Positions 8,435 through 16,508 are shown, numbered from the stretch's first letter. The stretch is DNA of 64,000 nt from Celeribacter persicus (GCF_003050785.1 NZ_QAOH01000001.1:434001-498000), one strand, 5' to 3'. Numbers and translations: made by a program. The notes: generated by a model not told the origin, from the letters alone.

Positions 8435-8701
8435 TCACATAAAATTCGTCACGTAGAAGATCGCGGCAAAGACGATCAGGGGCAGGATATAGACCAGAAC
8501 CAAAAGCTTCGGTCGAAAGGAGCGTTCATACTCCTGCATCCCCTGCTCCACATAAGTATCGCGGTCGCCAATGGAACCCTCTTTCTCCCACTCGTCTTCG
8601 AGACGTTCGCGGGTAAGCGAACGCAGGTAGATGCCCAAAAGCAGGTACAGCCCCGTCAGAAGGACGAGGCCGATCACGAGAAAACGCAGGAATCCCAACA
8701 T
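8435..8701 (-). CDS. Small two-span membrane protein, function unknown
   Basis: The 88-residue protein has hydrophobic segments near residues 4-28 and 66-86. The charged central stretch (TRERLEDEWEKEGSIGDRDTYVEQGMQEYERSFRPK) presumably forms a cytoplasmic or periplasmic loop. The gene is the first of a two-gene unit with the DUF1523 protein. I do not recognise a named family; small proteins of this kind are common hypotheticals in Rhodobacteraceae. The start ATG is plausible but I see no strong ribosome-binding site. Confidence 0.7.
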   Translation of the reverse strand: MLGFLRFLVIGLVLLTGLYLLLGIYLRSLTRERLEDEWEKEGSIGDRDTYVEQGMQEYERSFRPKLLVLVYILPLIVFAAIFYVTNFM

Positions 8702-8877
8702 GGTTTGGCCTCAAGAGTGCGACACGAAGCGCATTCTAGCCGCATCGCGGCGAAAGCGCGAGGTGGATTGATGCCTCGGGTACGCACCCTTTTCTGCAAT
8801 CCCGCGTTCATTCTTCCCCTTGCCTGCCAGCCGATGAACGGCTTTGCTAAGAGCATATTATTCATCGGAGGGGTCCA

Positions 8878-9444
8878 ATGACATTTAACACAAAACTTTT
8901 GACGGGCGTGGGATTCGCCCTGAGCCTCGGCACAGCCGCCATGGCCGACGAGGTCACCGACACGCTGAACAGCGCGCTCAAGGCCTATGAAGAGGGCGAC
9001 GTTACCTATGCGCTCGAAGAGCTCGATTACGCCAAGCAGTTGATGCAGGAAATGCAGACCGGGGAGCTGTCGGCCTTCCTGCCCGCAGCCCCCGAGGGCT
9101 GGACCGCTGAAGACGATGCCGACACCACGGCGGGCTTTGCGATGCTCGGCGGCGGCACGGCGGCGGCAAAACGCTATTCCAACGACGCGGGCGACGAATT
9201 CACCATCACCATCGTGGTCGACAGCCCGATGATCGCCATGATGGGCGGCATGATCCAGAATGCCGGTGCCATGGGAATGAAGACCATCCGCGTCGGACGA
9301 GAGAAATTCCTCGAAAACGAGGGCGATCTGTCGGCTCTGATCGAAGGCCGCGTACTCGTGCAAGCCTCAGGCGAGCCGCGGGACGTCGTGGTCCCGCTTC
9401 TGGAACAGATCGACTATCGCGCTCTGGGTCGCTTCGGCTACTGA
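8878..9444 (+). CDS. Conserved secreted protein of unknown function
   Basis: A 188-residue protein with a signal peptide (MTFNTKLLTGVGFALSLGTAAMA, cleavage before DEV). A helical segment follows with the pattern LNSALKAYEEGDVTYALEELDYAKQLM, which looks like a tetratricopeptide-style helix pair. The rest is a compact domain rich in Gly and Met (GFAMLGGGTAAAKRY, MIAMMGGMIQNAGAMG). It is expected in the periplasm. An excellent GGAGG ribosome-binding site precedes the ATG, and a strong terminator follows. No enzymatic motif was found. Confidence 0.75.
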   Translation: MTFNTKLLTGVGFALSLGTAAMADEVTDTLNSALKAYEEGDVTYALEELDYAKQLMQEMQTGELSAFLPAAPEGWTAEDDADTTAGFAMLGGGTAAAKRYSNDAGDEFTITIVVDSPMIAMMGGMIQNAGAMGMKTIRVGREKFLENEGDLSALIEGRVLVQASGEPRDVVVPLLEQIDYRALGRFGY

Positions 9445-9471
9445 GACCGCTTTGCCCGAAATAACCGGAAT

Positions 9472-9502
9472 AAAAAGAGGGGCGCTTTGGCCCCTCTTTT
9501 TT
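9472..9502 (+). terminator. Rho-independent terminator
   Basis: GAGGGGC-GCTTTG-GCCCCTC followed by six T, preceded by a run of A, lies 28 bp after the secreted-protein gene. It converges on the aminotransferase gene and may also act on the minus strand. Confidence 0.85.
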
Positions 9503-9521
9503 CATTTTTGTTTACGTGAGG

Positions 9522-10766
9522 TCACATCTGCGCGCGGATGACATCACCAAGACGGGCAATGCCCTCTTCAATCTTCGCCGCAGGCGACATCGAGAAATTG
9601 AGCCTGAGCGTGTTGGTGTGCGAGCCATCGGCATAGAACGCGCCCCCCGGCACGAAAGCGACCTTCGCCTCCAGCGCCTTGACCAGAAGCTCCGCGCCCC
9701 CCATGCCCTTGGGCAGGGTGACCCAGACGAACATGCCACCTTCGGGCCGTGTCCATTCCACGCCCTCGGGCATGTGGCGTTCGAGCGCCGCCAGCATCGC
9801 ATTCAGCCGCGCACCATAGACCTCGCGCAGGGTCGCGACATGCTCGTTGAACACGCCGCGCGCCACTTCGTTCACCGCGATCTGATTGATCGTGGCGGTC
9901 TGGAGATCGGCAGCCTGTTTGGTCAGAACCATCTGCTGAATGACTGGCTTCGCGGCCACGGCCCAGCCGACCCGCAATCCCGGCGCGAGGGTTTTCGAGA
10001 ACGACCCGAGATAGATCGTGCGGCACTCTTCGATGCTGCCCTTCTGCTCGATTTCGAGCGCCAGCATCGGTTTGACCTCTTCACCCTGATAGCGCAGCTC
10101 CTGATAGGCGGCGTCCTCAATCACAGCACAACCAAGCGCTTCGGCCCGTTTCAACACCGTCAAGCGCTGATCTTCAGTAAGTGTTACACCCGTCGGATTG
10201 GCAAAATCGGACGAGAGGTAGACGAATTTCACACGTCCTCCCGCAGCTTCGGCATCGGCCGTGATATCCTCTATCGGACGGTTGGCCTGCGGATCGAAGC
10301 GATCATAGCGCGGCTCATAGGCATTGAACGCGCCGAGCGCCCCCATATAGGTCGGCCAAGCCACCAGGGCGGTGTCGTTCGGGTCGAGAAACAGCTTGCC
10401 GAGGTAATCGAGCGCCTGCTGCGATCCGGCGGTGATCAGGATGTTGTCGCGGGTGCAGCTCACGCCATGACGGCCCATGTAATCGACGATCCAGTCGCGC
10501 AGGGGCGTGTAGCCTTCGGAGGTCGAGTATTGCAGCGCCACACCTGCCGCCTGTTCGCTCGTCGCCTTGAGCATCGCCTGTTCGAAAGCCACGCGCGGAA
10601 AATAGGCCGGATCGGGGATACCCCCCGCGAAGGAAATAATATCCGGCTGGTCCAGAAGCTTGAGAAGCTCGCGGATTTCGGAGGCCTTCATCTTCTGGGT
10701 GCGTTTGGCAAAAAGCGTGTTCAGGCGCGCGGGCGAATTCTGCGACAGACTCATTTTCTTCTCCAT
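9522..10766 (-). CDS. PLP-dependent aminotransferase, class I/II (2-aminoadipate/LysN-like)
   Basis: A 414-residue fold-type I transaminase. It shows FAGGIPDPAYFP near the start, SSDFANPTGVTLT (substrate/PLP region), DAAYQELRY with the PLP-binding Asp/Tyr, and SFSKTLAPGLRVGW containing the Schiff-base Lys. These features match the LysN / 2-aminoadipate transaminase-like group, which often acts on aromatic, branched or aminoadipate substrates. The exact substrate cannot be read from sequence. There is no GntR HTH, so it is not a MocR regulator. A GGGAG site lies 6 bases before the ATG at 10766. It is transcribed divergently from the secreted esterase. Confidence 0.88.
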   Translation of the reverse strand: MEKKMSLSQNSPARLNTLFAKRTQKMKASEIRELLKLLDQPDIISFAGGIPDPAYFPRVAFEQAMLKATSEQAAGVALQYSTSEGYTPLRDWIVDYMGRHGVSCTRDNILITAGSQQALDYLGKLFLDPNDTALVAWPTYMGALGAFNAYEPRYDRFDPQANRPIEDITADAEAAGGRVKFVYLSSDFANPTGVTLTEDQRLTVLKRAEALGCAVIEDAAYQELRYQGEEVKPMLALEIEQKGSIEECRTIYLGSFSKTLAPGLRVGWAVAAKPVIQQMVLTKQAADLQTATINQIAVNEVARGVFNEHVATLREVYGARLNAMLAALERHMPEGVEWTRPEGGMFVWVTLPKGMGGAELLVKALEAKVAFVPGGAFYADGSHTNTLRLNFSMSPAAKIEEGIARLGDVIRAQM

Positions 10767-10922
10767 TCAGGGCTCCCGTCTCGCGCTTTTCGGCGATTAA
10801 GTCAACAAAGCTGACGTGACACTCCAAGCACAGCCCCCTTTACAAAAATGATACAAAACCATCACTCAGACGACATTTCCTTTCGTCACACCGCGCGCGT
10901 GTGCAATGACGAGGGACACATC

Positions 10923-13088
10923 ATGAAAAAGCATCTGCTGCTGGCCGCCTCTGCGCTCGCGATCACCGCGACCGGGGCCTCCGCCGAACTGAACTTCAAC
11001 CGCATCGCCTCTTTCGCCACCCCGGACAACATGGCCGTGGGCGAAGACAAGGCGCGGACCACCTCTGCCGAGATCATCGGCGCCTCCGGGGACGGCATGA
11101 CACTGGTCTACACCGACAGCCCCTTGGGCGTGATCGGTCTGATCGACATCACCGATCCGAAAAATCCCTTGCCAAAAGGCAATGTGGAGATGGGCGGCGA
11201 GCCGACCTCCGTCACCGTCATCGGCAACACCGCCTTTGTCGCGGTGAATACGTCTGAGAGCTATGTCGAACCCTCGGGCAAGCTGCTGTCCGTCGATCTG
11301 GCCACCGGTGAGATCACCGGCACCTGCGATCTCGGCGGTCAGCCGGATTCCACCGCGCATAATGACGAAGGCACCATGGTCGCCATCGCGATCGAGAACG
11401 AGCGCGACGAAGACGCGGGCGACGGTCGTGTCGGCCAGATGCCGGCCGGTTACATGGTCACCATCGGCGTGAAAGACGAAGCGCTTGCCTGCGACAGCCT
11501 CAAGAAAATCGACGTCACCGGTCTTGCGGAAATCGCCCCGGAAGATCCCGAACCCGAATTCGTGGACATCAACGCTCTGGGCGAGATGGCCGTGACGATG
11601 CAGGAAAACAACCACATCGTGGTGATGGACAAAGACGGCAATGTGACCGCGCATTTCTCCGCAGGCTCCGTCGATCTCGCCAACATCGACGCCACAGACG
11701 AACGCGCGGCCCTTCTGTTCACTGAGAGCCAGCCGGGGCGTCTGCGTGAGCCCGACGGGCTTCAGTGGATCGACGACGATCACATCATGATTGCCAACGA
11801 GGGCGACATGGACGGCGGATCGCGCTCCATCACCGTGTTCAACAAGGATGGCACGCTGGTCTGGGAATCGGGCGCCGCGTTCGAACATCCGATCATTCAA
11901 GCCGGTCACTATCCGGACAAACGCTCCGACGCCAAGGGCGTGGAACCCGAAGGGATGGAAGTCGCCAGTTTCGGCGACACCACCTATGCTTTCATCCTCT
12001 CCGAGCGCTCCTCCACGGTGTCCGTCTATGACGTGACCGATGCGGAGCACCCGGTGTTCAAGCAACTCCTGCCCTCCGGCATTTCGCCCGAAGGCGCGAT
12101 TGCGATCCCCGAGCGCGGGCTTCTCGCGACAGCGAACGAGTTGGACCTCGTGGAAGACGGCGGCGTGCGTGCCCATGTCATGCTTTACGAACTGCAAGAC
12201 GCCCCCGCCGCCTACCCGACAATCTCCTCCGAGAGCATGGATGAACTCACCGGCTGGGGAGCGAACTCCGGCATGGTCGCGGATGAGGACGGCATGATCT
12301 GGGCCGTAAACGACAGCTTCTACGGTTATCAGCCCACCATCTTCAAAATCGACCCGACACAGACACCGGCGAAGATCGTCGAAGCGATCCGCGTCGTGCG
12401 TGCCAATGGCGATGCCGCGCAGAAGCTCGACATGGAAGGCATCACGCTCGATGGCGAAGGTGGCTTCTGGGTCGCCTCCGAAGGGCGCACCGACCGTGTG
12501 ACCCCGCATGCGCTTTACCATGTGAACGCCAAGGGCGTGATCAAGGAAGAGATCGGCCTGCCCGCCGAGCTTTTGAACAACGAGACACGGTTCGGGTTCG
12601 AAGGCATCACCAAGGTGGGTGACACGCTCTGGATGGCGGTTCAGCGCGAATGGGGCGATGATCCGAAACACACGGTGAAACTCGTCGCCTACAACACCGA
12701 GACCGGTGAATGGGGCGCCGTGCGTTACGAAAAAGCCGCGCCGGATACCGGCTGGGTTGGCCTCTCGGAAATCGTTGCCCATGGCGACTGGTTCTATGTC
12801 ATCGAGCGCGACAACCAGATCGGTGCCGCCGCGAAGATCAAGAAAATCTACCGCATCCCGGCCTCCGACATGGTTCCGGCTCCTCTGGGCAGCGATCTGC
12901 CGGTCGTGTCAAAGGAAGAGGTTCGCGACCTGATCCCGGATCTGAAATCCTGGAACGGTTACGTGGTCGACAAGGTCGAAGGCCTCGCAATCACCAGAGA
13001 CGGCGAGATGTTCGTTTCCACCGACAACGACGGCGTGGACGACAGCTCGGGCGAGACCTTCTTCTGGACCATCGGCAAGGTCGAGTAA
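10923..13088 (+). CDS. Secreted phytase-like esterase / beta-propeller protein
   Basis: The 721-residue exported protein starts at MKKHLLLAASALAITATGASA (signal peptide, cleavage near residue 21). Residues of about 30-410 form a repeated beta-propeller-like region (GVIGLIDITDPKNPLPKGN, NNHIVVMDKDGNVTAHF, ADEFxxPEGMEVA-type segments) like choice-of-anchor/alkaline-phosphatase-associated propellers. Residues of about 430-721 resemble the 'esterase-like activity of phytase' domain (PF13449), with KLDMEGITLDGEGGFWVASEG, FGFEGITKVGDTLWMAVQ and KVEGLAITRDGEMFVSTDND. It may act on organic phosphoesters in the periplasm; the substrate is inferred. The frame extends upstream to 10848, but the signal peptide fixes the start. 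Confidence 0.85.
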   Translation: MKKHLLLAASALAITATGASAELNFNRIASFATPDNMAVGEDKARTTSAEIIGASGDGMTLVYTDSPLGVIGLIDITDPKNPLPKGNVEMGGEPTSVTVIGNTAFVAVNTSESYVEPSGKLLSVDLATGEITGTCDLGGQPDSTAHNDEGTMVAIAIENERDEDAGDGRVGQMPAGYMVTIGVKDEALACDSLKKIDVTGLAEIAPEDPEPEFVDINALGEMAVTMQENNHIVVMDKDGNVTAHFSAGSVDLANIDATDERAALLFTESQPGRLREPDGLQWIDDDHIMIANEGDMDGGSRSITVFNKDGTLVWESGAAFEHPIIQAGHYPDKRSDAKGVEPEGMEVASFGDTTYAFILSERSSTVSVYDVTDAEHPVFKQLLPSGISPEGAIAIPERGLLATANELDLVEDGGVRAHVMLYELQDAPAAYPTISSESMDELTGWGANSGMVADEDGMIWAVNDSFYGYQPTIFKIDPTQTPAKIVEAIRVVRANGDAAQKLDMEGITLDGEGGFWVASEGRTDRVTPHALYHVNAKGVIKEEIGLPAELLNNETRFGFEGITKVGDTLWMAVQREWGDDPKHTVKLVAYNTETGEWGAVRYEKAAPDTGWVGLSEIVAHGDWFYVIERDNQIGAAAKIKKIYRIPASDMVPAPLGSDLPVVSKEEVRDLIPDLKSWNGYVVDKVEGLAITRDGEMFVSTDNDGVDDSSGETFFWTIGKVE

Positions 13089-13110
13089 AAGACACCTCCC
13101 GAAAACGGAA

Positions 13111-13137
13111 ACGCCCGCCGGTTTGGCGGGCGTTTTT
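13111..13137 (+). terminator. Rho-independent terminator of the esterase gene
   Basis: ACGCCCGCC-GGTTT-GGCGGGCGT followed by T's, 22 bp after the stop. An identical copy is at 15848 inside the right repeat. Confidence 0.88.
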
Positions 13138-13142
13138 CATTT

Positions 13143-13164
13143 GAGTATTTTCACCAGAAAGAAG
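13143..13164 (+). repeat. GAGTATTT dispersed motif, copy 2
   Basis: GAGTATTTTCACCAGAAAGA lies 5 bases after the terminator T-run, the arrangement also seen at 15880, 36161 and 40475. Confidence 0.6.
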
Positions 13165-13165
13165 A

Positions 13166-13432
13166 TCAGACTTCGGTCGTCCGTTCGCCCTCGATCACTT
13201 TCGTCTCGACCGTGTTCGGTCCGGCGATCTCGATCCGGCGCGGCTTGAGCGCTTCGGGCACTTCGCGTTTCAGGTCGATGTGCAGCATGCCGTTTTCATG
13301 GCTCGCGCCCACCACCTTCACATGCTCGGCAAGCGTAAAGCGACGCTCGAACGCACGGGTGGCGATGCCGCGATGGAGATAGGTCTTGCCCTTCTCTTCC
13401 TCGCTGTCGGTTTGGCGAGCTGAAATCACCAA
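13166..13432 (-). pseudogene. Truncated hsp20 fragment (C-terminal 88 residues)
   Basis: The frame encodes residues 72-159 of the small heat-shock protein whose intact gene is at 15903-16382. Over the last about 80 residues the proteins are identical. Differences are confined to the first few residues (ISARQTD against VSARKSD). Most DNA mismatches fall at silent positions, so both copies were apparently under protein-level selection until recently. The N-terminal 71 residues, the start codon, ribosome-binding site and promoter are missing, although part of the alpha-crystallin domain and the C-terminal tail remain. It is very probably non-functional. Confidence 0.85.
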
Positions 13433-13761
13433 GTGTTCAGGCCCGGTTCATTCGGCATCAGTTTTTCGGCATCACCGGCGTGATTTCAGGCCTCTTGTGT
13501 TGCGCACAGAGCACGATGTCACAGAAGGCTCGATAAATCCGACAAAAACAGTTGATCTTTCTCGTGCATCGCGATTTCTACCAGACTCGCGAGCAACTGT
13601 TAATGTCTTCACCGAAGGCTAATGTTTTTAGCAAGCCGACACAGGTCCGGGCTTTCCAAACCTAAGACGATATTTGGCAGTGGTCGGCTTTGCTTGCAGG
13701 CGACAACCAATCCACGCAACCCGCGCCTTTTCCACGACAGAACATAACCAAGGATTGGGAT
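13433..13761. other. 329 bp gap upstream of the TonB receptor
   Basis: No convincing gene. It contains an inverted repeat AACAGTTG / CAACTGTT (13547-13554 and 13594-13601) with inner TCGCGA segments, and a direct repeat of TTCGGCATCA near 13457-13482. It should hold the promoter of the receptor gene. I looked for Fur and Irr/ICE-like boxes and found no clear match. The left end is the junction with the hsp20 fragment. Confidence 0.6.
13547..13601 (+). promoter_or_regulatory. Inverted repeat in the TonB-receptor leader/promoter region
   Basis: Eight-base arms AACAGTTG and CAACTGTT enclose 39 bp, within which TCGCGA occurs twice. It could be a leader hairpin or an operator; the function is unassigned. 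Confidence 0.35.
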
Positions 13762-15741
13762 ATGAACACTCGCATGAAACTTACGGGGACAAGTGCCCTT
13801 GCACTTTGTCTCTCCCTTGCGACACTGCCCGTCTTCGCACAAAGCGATGACGAAGTGATCCAACTCGACCAGATCATCATTGCATACCGCGCGGACGGAA
13901 CCCCGGTCTATGCCGGTGACGACACCACGCGGGTCGACTCAGAGGAAGTCGAATCCGCCGGCGCCTCTGGTAAAGTCGATGACGTCCTGCGCGCACAGCC
14001 TTCGACCTTTACGCGCTACAATGCGCAGCAAACCGGCGTTGCCGTCAACATTCGCGGTTTTGAAGGCAATGGTCGTGTTGCTATGGCAATCGACGGCGTA
14101 CCACAGAACTTCCGCTTTACCGGACACGAAGCCATGGGCTTCGCTTATATCGATCCGTTGCTGCTGTCGTCGATCGACATCACCCGTGGCGCCAACACCA
14201 CGGCAGGCGGGACCGGCCTCGCGGGCTCTGTGAACTTCCGCACCATTGATCCTGTCGATCTCGTAGAAGAAGGCGAAGGCTTCGGGAGCCAGGTGAAGCT
14301 GAGCTACGGCGACAATGGCAACAACCGTGCCGGAATGCTCGCCACAGCTTACAGCGGCACCGATTTCGACGTCATGTTCGCGGCGACAAATCGTCAGTCC
14401 GACAATTTCGAAGACGGTGCTGGCAATGAGGTCAGCGATACGGGGCAGGACACGACGTCCTACCTCGGCAAAGTGATCTATCGCATTGATGATAATCAAA
14501 GCCTCAAATTCTCTGCTATGCATTATGAAAGCGAATTTGGTGCGAACAGCTACTATCAGGAGATGACCAACGACACCGTCAGCCTTGGCTACAACCTGAT
14601 CGGTGCCTCACCTCTCGTGAATCTCAGCGTCAATGCCTATTATGCTGAAAACTCGATGCTCTACACCGAATCCATCAGCGGCACGGGCAGCTATGCCGGA
14701 CGTAACCTGATCACCAAGACCCTCGGGGCCAACGTCACCAACACGTCGGAATTCGCCTTCGGAAATTGGCTGGCAACCAGTGTGAATGGCCTGGAGTACT
14801 CCCGTGATGACCTCGGCGGCACAACCGGCAACGTCAACCCTGTGGACGGAGAAACGGCCCGTTTCTCGCTGTTCAGCCAAAACACCTTTGACAATGGGCC
14901 TTGGGAAGTGACGGCGGCCTTCCGCGCGAACAGCTACACGACAAAAGGTGTAAACGTTAACGAAGTGGCGACGGATATCGACAAGAAATCTTTCGACCCG
15001 AAACTCACCATCGGCTATCAGCTCACGGATTGGCTCCAACCCTATGTCAGCGTGTCGCGCACCACGCGAATCCCGACACTGTCGGAAACCCTTCTGGGCG
15101 GCAACCACGGTGACAGCAACCCCTCCTTCTTCGTGCCGAACCCGGACCTCAAACCTGAGGTATCCACGGGCTTCGACATCGGTTTCAACATCGACAAAGC
15201 GGACCTCTTCGTTTCAGGCGACCGCTTGACCGGCCGCGTGAACTACTACGAAATGGACGTTGAAGATTACATCGTGAGCGGTGCTGTCTCATCAGGTGGT
15301 TTTGGCTACGGGTTCTATAACGTCGACGGTACCTCCAAGACCAAAGGCGTTGAAGTCGGTCTGGACTACATGAACGATCTCTATGAGATCGGTTTCGCCT
15401 ACACACATACCGACAGCGACCTTCCGCCGACGACCGACGGACTTGGTGCAAGCCAATATCTGCCGGACGACACCGCGAGCCTGCGCACCGCCGTGCACCT
15501 TCTCGACAACAAGCTGACGGTTGGCGGGATCGGCACCTACGTGTCCACCGGGCCGGATGCAGGCTCGTCCAATGAGGACTATGCGCTTATGGACCTCTTC
15601 GCCAGCTATGAGCTGAGCGAGGCCGTGACGCTTGATGCGAAGCTCACCAACGCCTTCGACAAAGACTATACGCCCTGGCTCACCACCAACGGCAAAGGCC
15701 GCGGTCGCACCATCTATGTCGGGATGAACCTGAATTTCTGA
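13762..15741 (+). CDS. TonB-dependent outer-membrane receptor (heme/hemoglobin-receptor-like)
   Basis: A 659-residue protein with signal peptide MNTRMKLTGTSALALCLSLATLPVFA, then a probable TonB box (DEVIQLDQIIIAY). The plug domain follows (VAVNIRGFEGNGRVAMAIDGVPQ, SIDITRGANTTAGGTGLAGSVNF), then a 22-strand-type barrel ending in Phe (GMNLNF). The barrel has TRIPTLSETLLGG, an NHGD histidine and NPDLKPE, reminiscent of the FRAP/NPDL boxes of heme receptors, so heme is the best guess for its substrate. AAGGA lies 7 bases before the ATG. No ExbBD, TonB or heme ABC transporter lies nearby. The gene sits between two hsp20-derived direct repeats, indicating insertion. Confidence 0.9.
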   Translation: MNTRMKLTGTSALALCLSLATLPVFAQSDDEVIQLDQIIIAYRADGTPVYAGDDTTRVDSEEVESAGASGKVDDVLRAQPSTFTRYNAQQTGVAVNIRGFEGNGRVAMAIDGVPQNFRFTGHEAMGFAYIDPLLLSSIDITRGANTTAGGTGLAGSVNFRTIDPVDLVEEGEGFGSQVKLSYGDNGNNRAGMLATAYSGTDFDVMFAATNRQSDNFEDGAGNEVSDTGQDTTSYLGKVIYRIDDNQSLKFSAMHYESEFGANSYYQEMTNDTVSLGYNLIGASPLVNLSVNAYYAENSMLYTESISGTGSYAGRNLITKTLGANVTNTSEFAFGNWLATSVNGLEYSRDDLGGTTGNVNPVDGETARFSLFSQNTFDNGPWEVTAAFRANSYTTKGVNVNEVATDIDKKSFDPKLTIGYQLTDWLQPYVSVSRTTRIPTLSETLLGGNHGDSNPSFFVPNPDLKPEVSTGFDIGFNIDKADLFVSGDRLTGRVNYYEMDVEDYIVSGAVSSGGFGYGFYNVDGTSKTKGVEVGLDYMNDLYEIGFAYTHTDSDLPPTTDGLGASQYLPDDTASLRTAVHLLDNKLTVGGIGTYVSTGPDAGSSNEDYALMDLFASYELSEAVTLDAKLTNAFDKDYTPWLTTNGKGRGRTIYVGMNLNF

Positions 15742-15847
15742 GCGTTATGTGGCCTCAGCTTTGCTGAACTGCTCCCGTCAGCAGCCTGCAAAAAGTTGCC
15801 GACAACTGGGGCTGGGACTTCCCTTATCAATGCACATTCGTTTCGAA

Positions 15848-15874
15848 ACGCCCGCCGGTTTGGCGGGCGTTTTT
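15848..15874 (+). terminator. Rho-independent terminator downstream of the TonB receptor
   Basis: Copy of the terminator at 13111: ACGCCCGCC-GGTTT-GGCGGGCGT with a T-run. It now ends the receptor transcript about 105 bp after its stop. Confidence 0.85.
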
Positions 15875-15879
15875 CATTT

Positions 15880-15901
15880 GAGTATTTTCACCAGGAAGAA
15901 G
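15880..15901 (+). repeat. GAGTATTT dispersed motif, copy 3
   Basis: GAGTATTTTCACCAGGAAGA, duplicate of copy 2 within the right repeat and again just after a terminator. Confidence 0.6.
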
Positions 15902-15902
15902 A

Positions 15903-16382
15903 TCAGACTTCGGTCGTCCGTTCGCCCTCAATCACTTTCGTCTCGACCGTGTTCGGTCCAGCGATCTCGATCCGGCGCGGCTTGAGCGCTTCGGGCACTT
16001 CGCGTTTCAGGTCGATGTGCAGCATACCGTTTTCATGGCTCGCGCCCACCACCTTTACATGCTCGGCCAAGGTAAAGCGGCGCTCAAAGGCGCGGGTGGC
16101 GATGCCACGATGGAGATAGGTCTTGCCCTTCTCTTCCTCGCTGTCGGATTTGCGGGCGGAAACCACCAGAGCGTGCTCGCGCTGCTCGATGGCGATGTCT
16201 TCGGTCGAGAACCCGGCGACGGCGAGCGAAATGCGCCAAGCGTCTTCCGCGGTTTTCTCGATGTTATAGGGCGGGTAGCTGGGCTGGCTGACGTCCTGAG
16301 TCAGGACCCGGTCCATCAAGTCGGCGATCTGGTCGAAACCGACGGTGGCACGGTAGAGCGGAGCAAGGTCAAAGTTGCGCAT
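15903..16382 (-). CDS. Small heat-shock protein, Hsp20/IbpA family
   Basis: The 159-residue ATP-independent holdase binds unfolding proteins. It begins MRNFDLAPLYRATVGFD, as alphaproteobacterial IbpA-like proteins do. The alpha-crystallin domain is at about 35-130 (YNIEKTAEDAWRISLAVAGFSTEDI, RGIATRAFERRFTLAEHV, ENGMLHIDLKREVPE) and a C-terminal extension carries a PRRIEI motif. GGAGG lies 6 bases before the ATG. A heat-shock-type promoter and a 75 bp nested palindrome lie upstream. The 3' half is duplicated at 13166-13432. Confidence 0.93.
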   Translation of the reverse strand: MRNFDLAPLYRATVGFDQIADLMDRVLTQDVSQPSYPPYNIEKTAEDAWRISLAVAGFSTEDIAIEQREHALVVSARKSDSEEEKGKTYLHRGIATRAFERRFTLAEHVKVVGASHENGMLHIDLKREVPEALKPRRIEIAGPNTVETKVIEGERTTEV

Positions 16383-16401
16383 GGGTATCCTCCATTGAGC
16401 G

Positions 16402-16476
16402 ATTCCAGATGTAATGCCTTCCGGTGTGCGGACAGGCAGAATGCCGGACCCTGTTCAGGCATCCGACATCTGGAAT
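16402..16476 (-). promoter_or_regulatory. 75 bp nested inverted repeat upstream of hsp20
   Basis: The outer arms ATTCCAGATGT (16402-16412) and ACATCTGGAAT (16466-16476) are perfect. Inside them ATGCCT pairs with AGGCAT, and CCGG with CCGG. The element ends 19 bp before the hsp20 start codon and just before its Shine-Dalgarno. It could fold in the 5' leader (RNA-thermometer-like control) or act as a DNA dyad. It partly overlaps the candidate -10, so the true transcription start decides. Confidence 0.55.
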
Positions 16477-16503
16477 CTGGGAATAAAGAGAGGCCGTTTC
16501 AAG
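16474..16503 (-). promoter_or_regulatory. Candidate heat-shock (sigma-32 type) promoter of hsp20
   Basis: On the minus strand CTTGAAA (16497-16503) and CCCAGATT (16474-16481) are 15 bp apart, close to the sigma-32 pattern CTTGAAA / CCCCATNT. It begins right after the stop codon of the upstream protease gene. The -10 match is imperfect. Confidence 0.5.
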
Positions 16504-16508
16504 AGGGC

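Larger units (their letters stand above)
13108..13432 (+). repeat. Direct repeat, left copy (terminator + hsp20 3' part)
   Basis: About 325 bp match 15845-16169 at a constant offset of 2737 bp with roughly 18 mismatches by hand alignment (about 94% identity). The repeat contains the esterase terminator, a GAGTATTT motif and codons 72-159 of an hsp20 gene on the minus strand. Homology ends abruptly at both edges. It marks the left border of the segment carrying the TonB-dependent receptor. Confidence 0.9.
15845..16169 (+). repeat. Direct repeat, right copy (terminator + hsp20 3' part)
   Basis: Right-hand partner of 13108-13432, about 94% identical. Here the hsp20 gene continues intact to its start codon, so this copy keeps the original hsp20-proximal junction, while the left copy keeps the esterase-proximal junction. 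Confidence 0.9.

Noticed and set aside
10866-12782. Long minus-strand open frame (638 codons) opposite the esterase gene
   Set aside because: Antisense shadow of a gene with a signal peptide and known domain; its translation is His/Gly/Val-rich without motifs.
13762-15741. TonB receptor region as a transposon or integron cassette
   Set aside because: No transposase, integrase, short terminal inverted repeats or target duplication; the long hsp20 repeats point to homologous recombination instead.
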